Translations under genes and position numbers: made by a program
Part shown: one piece after another, positions 60,355-64,000 of the stretch
How positions within the stretch are numbered: the first letter of the stretch is position 1
Layout of the letters: every line of letters begins with the position of its first letter
From: Mesorhizobium sp.
GTDB lineage: Bacteria; Pseudomonadota; Alphaproteobacteria; Rhizobiales; Rhizobiaceae
NCBI GenBank assembly: GCA_004017275.1
Contig: SAKE01000003.1
Coordinates: 1 to 64,000 of the forward strand
DNA: 64,000 nucleotides
Reading direction: 5' to 3'
Notes under the pieces: generated by a model
The model's database searches: none
What the model saw: the letters and a program-made list of their open reading frames with translations, nothing else
What the model was told of the DNA's origin: nothing

Positions 60355-61248
60355 GTGGAAGAACCAGATGATCATTTTGCTGAGCCTCGGGCGCGAGACA
60401 TCTCCGGTGCCGACGTCACGTTTCCTTACGACCGAATGACAGTCGAGCGGTTTCGCCAGATTTTTCCGCGAGCGAGATGGAGCGACGAGAGTAAAAGCTG
60501 GTTTGTACCTGGAAAGACAGCGGCGCGGCGGATTGATCGCTGGCTGGCGCATGAAGCCGGCTTGGTTGCAATCCACGCAGACAACAAGGGGCGTGACGCC
60601 TTCACATTCGATCCGATCTCAAGCCCTTATCTCGAGGTGGCGGACGATCTGCGCATTCGGACGCCCTATTCTAGGACCATTTTGAAGGAACTGCGCGAAA
60701 TCCCCTGGGCCAGTTGGGACGATGAACTGCACGCGTGGTGTGTCCCTTTCAGATCCTATGAAGAACTACGGCGCCGCTGGCCGAAAATCGAAAAGACCGC
60801 CCAAGAGGCCGAACCAGAGGCAAGGAAGCGACGACGGGAGGCGGAGCGGATTTCCGACGCAGGGAAAGCCACTCGATTGCGGACTACCGAACGCCGCCGC
60901 CATCGGTATCCGCTATTGGCCGAAGACCTGCCGTCCGTCGGGCGTGCCTTAGCCACCGAGCAATACGGCATTGTCGTCTTTACTGAGGTATCTGGTGAGC
61001 TGGTAGAGCCATCCGAATGGTCTGTTGTTTATCCGCATGTGAGAGCGAGCGGCGACTACATCTGGGCATCTTGGCGCTCGGCGACGCTGGCGGAACTCAT
61101 CAAGACATGGCCTGCTCGTCATGCCGCCGGGTCGAGCGAACTTTCCAGGGGCTGGTGGCAGCCTACACTTTCCGAACTCAGAGTTGCTCGAAAAAATGCG
61201 AGAAGTAATGAGCGTAGAAAGCGCACTCGCGATCTAAGGCCACGTTAA
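60355..61248 (+). CDS. Protein with two HARP-like domains
   Basis: A 297-residue protein starting at a GTG with GGAGG eight bases upstream. Two related units appear: FPYDRMTVERFRQIFPRARW plus SDESKSWFVPGKTAARR (about 23-60) and RTPYSRTILKELREIPWASW plus DDELHAWCVPFRSYEEL (about 100-140). They fit the HARP pattern (aromatic, then a helix, then W-D-x-x-x-x-W) known from annealing helicase SMARCAL1. A basic C-terminal part with several Trp residues follows. No helicase domain is attached, so a stand-alone DNA-binding role is inferred. Confidence 0.65.
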   Translation: MEEPDDHFAEPRARDISGADVTFPYDRMTVERFRQIFPRARWSDESKSWFVPGKTAARRIDRWLAHEAGLVAIHADNKGRDAFTFDPISSPYLEVADDLRIRTPYSRTILKELREIPWASWDDELHAWCVPFRSYEELRRRWPKIEKTAQEAEPEARKRRREAERISDAGKATRLRTTERRRHRYPLLAEDLPSVGRALATEQYGIVVFTEVSGELVEPSEWSVVYPHVRASGDYIWASWRSATLAELIKTWPARHAAGSSELSRGWWQPTLSELRVARKNARSNERRKRTRDLRPR

Positions 61249-61447
61249 AGCTCGCGCCTCAATGCAACCCGGGTGGCAAAGCGACTCTATCTTTCGCTCG
61301 ACTTCGAGCCGGGAGACCGTCTACCGACGGCACAGCGAATGAAGCGGCCGGCGACACAATGGGTTAAACCAAGGCTGATCGGGCGCGTGAAGCATCGAGG
61401 ACCTGCGGCATGCCTCATTGCACGATTTCCGCCAGGAGAATTAGCGC

Positions 61448-61472
61448 GGAACCATTGTCCGTCGCGCGCGTT
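61448..61472 (+). promoter_or_regulatory. EcfG-type promoter of DUF3606-like gene
   Basis: GGAAC, 16 bases, CGTT: perfect consensus, ending 23 bases before the ATG at 61496. Confidence 0.75.
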
Positions 61473-61495
61473 TGGCCGCACTGAGGGACATCCCA

Positions 61496-61666
61496 ATGAT
61501 CGACAAGTCAGGCATGCCGCAGAAAACAGACATAGGCTTTGCTGTCCGCCTGCTGGTCAGTGAAACCGGCATTACCGTTGCCCAAGCAACTGAGCTTATC
61601 GCCCTCCTTGGCCTCAACTGGTCATCGCTCTTGCGAGAAGCCCGGATAATGAACAGCAAACCCTAG
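61496..61666 (+). CDS. Small DUF3606-like protein
   Basis: 56 residues: VRLLVSETGITVAQATELIA and LLGLNWSSLLREARIM form two helices resembling the C-terminal half of DUF3606, without its DRxRV lead. GAGG stands ten bases before the ATG. It lies directly behind one of the best stress-type promoters, which supports expression. Function unknown. Confidence 0.75.
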   Translation: MIDKSGMPQKTDIGFAVRLLVSETGITVAQATELIALLGLNWSSLLREARIMNSKP

Positions 61667-61669
61667 CCG

Positions 61670-61858
61670 TTACTTTCGCACAATCCATTCCAGCAAGTCG
61701 GGATCGACGTCATCGCTCCCGGTGAGGTCCCGGATAAAGTCGGCGGCAAGCGTCCGCCATCTGTCTTCAGGAACGTTATCTTCGATGACGGATTTTATGA
61801 AGGCGCTACGCAGGATGTCGGAGTCGAAAGACGATACCGAAATTACTGGCTGGTTCAT
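61670..61858 (-). CDS. Small acidic hypothetical protein
   Basis: 62 residues, acidic and helical: MNQPVISVSSFDSDILRSAF, IKSVIEDNVPEDRWRTLAAD and DLTGSDDVDPDLLEWIV. GGGAGG stands eight bases before the ATG. It converges on the DUF3606-like gene, with three bases between the stops. Family not recognised. Confidence 0.7.
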   Translation of the reverse strand: MNQPVISVSSFDSDILRSAFIKSVIEDNVPEDRWRTLAADFIRDLTGSDDVDPDLLEWIVRK

Positions 61859-62353
61859 GATGCCAACCTCCCAACAGGGGCGGGAGCACAACGAACTCTC
61901 AATCACCGATGCCCACGACCTTCGCCGGTGACATTGGGATTTTAATCCGCTCTGGGGCGGCTTCAATATGGATTCACTGTACGTTTTTAACGAAGCAGCA
62001 GGGGTGTATTGCCCACCTTGTCTCGCGCCCTAGCTCCAGCCGACAGCGGTCCCGAAAACCGCCGCGAAGTGCGGCGTCGCCAAACATTCTGAAAATCAGC
62101 CATATGAAGGGTTGCCTCGTTCGTGGCCTGACGATCCCAATTGCGGGCGCCGTGTTTTTCGCCAAGGGACCGTCGCGGACCGCACGCGAGGCTGCCGCGT
62201 TGGCTTTCCAATGAGCCATTGCCACCCATGCCAAGAAACAGAGGGCGCAATAGGGCTAGCCAGCCCTTAAAAGCAAATCTGTCGCTTGGTGGCGCGGTGC
62301 CCGCCCAGCGAGCACCGCGGCGTTCACCCGGGGCGTGAATTGATCAGACTTCC
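61859..62353. other. Spacer, nothing recognised
   Basis: About 500 bases without a convincing gene. Frames on both strands look like shadows or unlinked fragments. Confidence 0.4.
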
Positions 62354-62563
62354 CTATCCATCACTATGGGGACGCCTCGAACTGCAGCCATTTTTGCGAT
62401 AAGAGCCTCCAAATCGGCATCCGATCGCATCGATCCGGTTTTCTGTCGGATTAGGAAAATTGCCAGTGTGACGGAAAAGGGGAGCCTCACCATTCGCCTC
62501 TCTCAAAATCGCGTCGGCCGTCGCCGCAACGTTGCAGGGGTCTGGTGAAACTGTAATCCTCAT
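62354..62563 (-). CDS. Small hypothetical protein
   Basis: 69 residues starting MRITVSPDPCNVAATADAIL and REANGEAPLFRHTGNFPNPT. I do not recognise a family; the last 20 residues are irregular and may reflect a shifted end. GGAGG stands nine bases before the ATG, and an EcfG-type promoter lies 32 bases upstream; these two signals are the main evidence for a real gene. Confidence 0.6.
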   Translation of the reverse strand: MRITVSPDPCNVAATADAILREANGEAPLFRHTGNFPNPTENRIDAIGCRFGGSYRKNGCSSRRPHSDG

Positions 62564-62594
62564 GAAGAGCCACCTCCAAAAGGTCCGTCTTGTA

Positions 62595-62619
62595 AACTCC
62601 AAAGCCCAATCCGAGTTCC
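62595..62619 (-). promoter_or_regulatory. EcfG-type promoter of 69-residue protein
   Basis: Minus strand: GGAAC, 16 bases, AGTT, ending 32 bases before the ATG at 62563. Confidence 0.6.
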
Positions 62620-62724
62620 AAATGCGAATCTCCTCGCCACGGGCTCTTCGAACTCAAGATCCTTCGTCACATGGAAAAACTCACGCCCCTTTGCCAAGGC
62701 GCGGGCCGATTTCGACGCCTAGCT

Positions 62725-62756
62725 GCAAAAAAAGGCCCGCACCTAAAGGACGGGCC
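62725..62756 (-). terminator. Intrinsic terminator of 92-residue exported protein
   Basis: GGCCCG/CGGGCC stem, extended imperfectly by TCC/..., followed on the minus strand by seven T. It lies about 95 bases after the stop at 62850. Confidence 0.75.
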
Positions 62757-62849
62757 ATCGCTACGGGAACACCGGTAACGGGTGGCAGCTACCGGTTAGG
62801 CAGGGAACAACACCGTGGTCCTGTCATTCCCGCGCCACACTGCGTTAAT

Positions 62850-63128
62850 TCAGCCACCCATCATCTTCGCCATCGCGCAGAAATCCGCATGCGCCTTGTT
62901 AATCGTTGTGTCGCCGCAGTCTTTCAACACTGCCTTTTGTTCATCGGGTTTCATGGCCGCCCATGCGGTCTTGAAATCCGCTTCCGACTTCAATGTTTTC
63001 ATGCCGGCATCTGTGAAGAACGGCGACATCTTTGCCGGATCGTCTAGCGCGGACGTGCTGCCAGCCAGTGCCGAACCAGTCATTATCGCGAGCGTAATAG
63101 CGCCCATCGCAAGCATCTTGATGTTCAT
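62850..63128 (-). CDS. Small exported protein, stress-controlled
   Basis: 92 residues with a signal peptide (MNIKMLAMGAITLAIMTGSA, cleavage near LAGS). The mature part is helical: FTDAGMKTLKSEADFKTAWA, AMKPDEQKAVLKDCGD and ADFCAMAKMMGG, with two cysteines that could form a disulfide. GGGAGG stands nine bases before the ATG. A perfect EcfG-type promoter and a terminator frame it as a single-gene unit. Periplasmic, function unknown. Confidence 0.85.
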   Translation of the reverse strand: MNIKMLAMGAITLAIMTGSALAGSTSALDDPAKMSPFFTDAGMKTLKSEADFKTAWAAMKPDEQKAVLKDCGDTTINKAHADFCAMAKMMGG

Positions 63129-63178
63129 TTTGGTAACCTCCCTTTAGGTCATCGACCCACTCGTGACCTGAAAAGGAG

Positions 63179-63203
63179 AACGCTCGTTTTTGAACTCTGT
63201 TCC
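63179..63203 (-). promoter_or_regulatory. EcfG-type promoter of exported protein
   Basis: Minus strand: GGAAC, 16 bases, CGTT: perfect consensus, ending 51 bases before the ATG at 63128. Confidence 0.75.
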
Positions 63204-63300
63204 CGGTATCGCCGATTCCTTTTGCCGACCTGCTTTTTTCAGCGCCAATGCAGCTTCTCAACCACGCGAACGATGTCCTAAAAGCCCGCCCCATGGAGGC

Positions 63301-63618
63301 CTACGCTGGATCTTCGCGCCATATCGGCACGCGGTTGATCTTGATTGCCACGAGGCGGCGGATGCGCAAGCCGACCGCTTCCCGCCCGGTCGGCACAAAG
63401 GCCTCGACATCGAGCCTGCCGTGGTCCTTGCCGTTCTCACATTTGATCCTGAAAGCGAGGGAGTCGACATCGACGTCGCCGAAGATCTGGATGAGATCGG
63501 AAGGCGCGTAATTGTGCAGCCGCTTGCAGTAGTGGCAGCGCACACGCACCAAGCGCATGGTGTCGTTCAGCTTGGATAGCGGAAAGTCGCGGTTCTTCGG
63601 CGCGTAGGGCTCAGGCAT
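63301..63618 (-). CDS. Hypothetical protein with CxxC motif
   Basis: 105 residues. RLVRVRCHYCKRLHNYAPSD carries a CHYC motif, followed by IFGDVDVDSLAFRIKCENGK and a third Cys; this may be a small zinc ribbon with His as fourth ligand. The rest is basic (VGLRIRRLVAIKINRVP). Similar proteins occur in rhizobia with no assigned role. An AGGG lies four bases before the ATG. Confidence 0.75.
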   Translation of the reverse strand: MPEPYAPKNRDFPLSKLNDTMRLVRVRCHYCKRLHNYAPSDLIQIFGDVDVDSLAFRIKCENGKDHGRLDVEAFVPTGREAVGLRIRRLVAIKINRVPIWREDPA

Positions 63619-63717
63619 ACCCTGAAATGAGGAACATATTCCTCTCCGTCAATAGCATCTTGACTCTTGCGTTCTCTTTTTGTTCACTGTGCGCCTTGAC
63701 AACAACAGGAGGCAGAG

Positions 63718-64000
63718 ATGCCACTTCGCTTGGTCATTGAGAACGCAACCCCCGAAGAACTTTCTCGCGGGATCGCCGCTGCGGAGGCAGTTTTTGAAGG
63801 CTCTGGAATTTCCTACGACGATGCCATGACCGGCATGCTCGCAATAGAGCTGTGGGATATGAAGGGATTTCCAGAGGGCGAGGCGCCGAGTGAGGAAAAA
63901 CAAGCGGCGGCAAGCGTTTGGTTCCTGGCCGAGCGCGCCGCTTGCGAAGCTTGCTGCGCAGGATGGCCCGAGGAAAGGGTCGTTCGACATCGCGCCTTGG
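63718..64000 (+). CDS. Hypothetical protein, cut by window edge
   Basis: An open frame of 94 codons runs off the right edge without a stop. It starts MPLRLVIENATPEELSRGIA and is acidic and Ala-rich (EGSGISYDDAMTGMLAIELW). AGGAGG stands six bases before the ATG. I cannot name a family. Two cysteines in CEACCAG may be of interest. Confidence 0.7.
   Translation, partial: MPLRLVIENATPEELSRGIAAAEAVFEGSGISYDDAMTGMLAIELWDMKGFPEGEAPSEEKQAAASVWFLAERAACEACCAGWPEERVVRHRAL

Noticed and set aside
1..64000. CRISPR array, rRNA or tRNA genes
   Set aside because: No regularly spaced direct repeats and no RNA gene signatures were found by reading.

Overview
This window looks like accessory DNA of a Rhizobiales alphaproteobacterium, most like Mesorhizobium. 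The base composition is high in GC. Typical order-level families are present: DUF982, DUF1236, DUF3606, KTSC, DUF892, PRC-barrel, DUF6766 and Ku with ATP-dependent ligases. The organism is inferred from protein families only; no rRNA, tRNA or species marker is present.

Region 1 (about 0.3-11.1 kb, all minus strand) is a plasmid/ICE-type module. In transcription order it holds a frameshifted DUF2958 gene, a large ParB-like protein, three small conserved proteins, a 1441-residue Strawberry-notch/DarB-like methylase-helicase, a toprim protein and a DUF2493 protein. It ends against a truncated imuA gene (11.1-11.5 kb). No stress-type promoters were found in it.

Region 2 (about 14-64 kb) has a different character. 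Small stress genes, transporters and enzymes alternate with decayed genes. At least 20 sites match the alphaproteobacterial general-stress-response promoter (EcfG/RpoE2 type, GGAAC-N16-nnTT, mostly CGTT, GGTT or AGTT), nearly all just upstream of a start codon and in the right orientation. They precede a large catalase, PRC-barrel proteins, DUF892 proteins, CsbD, DUF3606 and KTSC proteins, a DUF1236 protein, an uncharacterised paralogous family, a four-gene Nramp/PRC operon, an FdhF/YdeP-type oxidoreductase, a cytochrome c and several unknown small proteins. The stretch therefore reads as a stress-regulon island. The regulators (EcfG, NepR, PhyR) are not in the window.

Energy metabolism is represented by a caa3-type cytochrome oxidase operon (37.3-42.8 kb), a distant ctaG-like assembly gene (26.7 kb) and two cytochrome c genes that converge and overlap. 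DNA repair is represented by an intact Ku (21.6 kb) and an intact ATP-dependent ligase (55.1 kb) coupled to a truncated LigD-type phosphoesterase. A decayed ligase lies at 48.2 kb, and there are fragments of AlkB and ImuA.

Decay is a major theme. Fragments or frameshifted copies include two YihY/BrkB genes, a second Nramp, an isochorismatase fragment, AlkB, a PQQ sugar dehydrogenase, two scrambled IS66 elements, a sensor kinase, an iron permease, a KTSC gene, an alpha/beta hydrolase, an HD-type protein and DUF6766. Several have an intact homologue elsewhere in the window.
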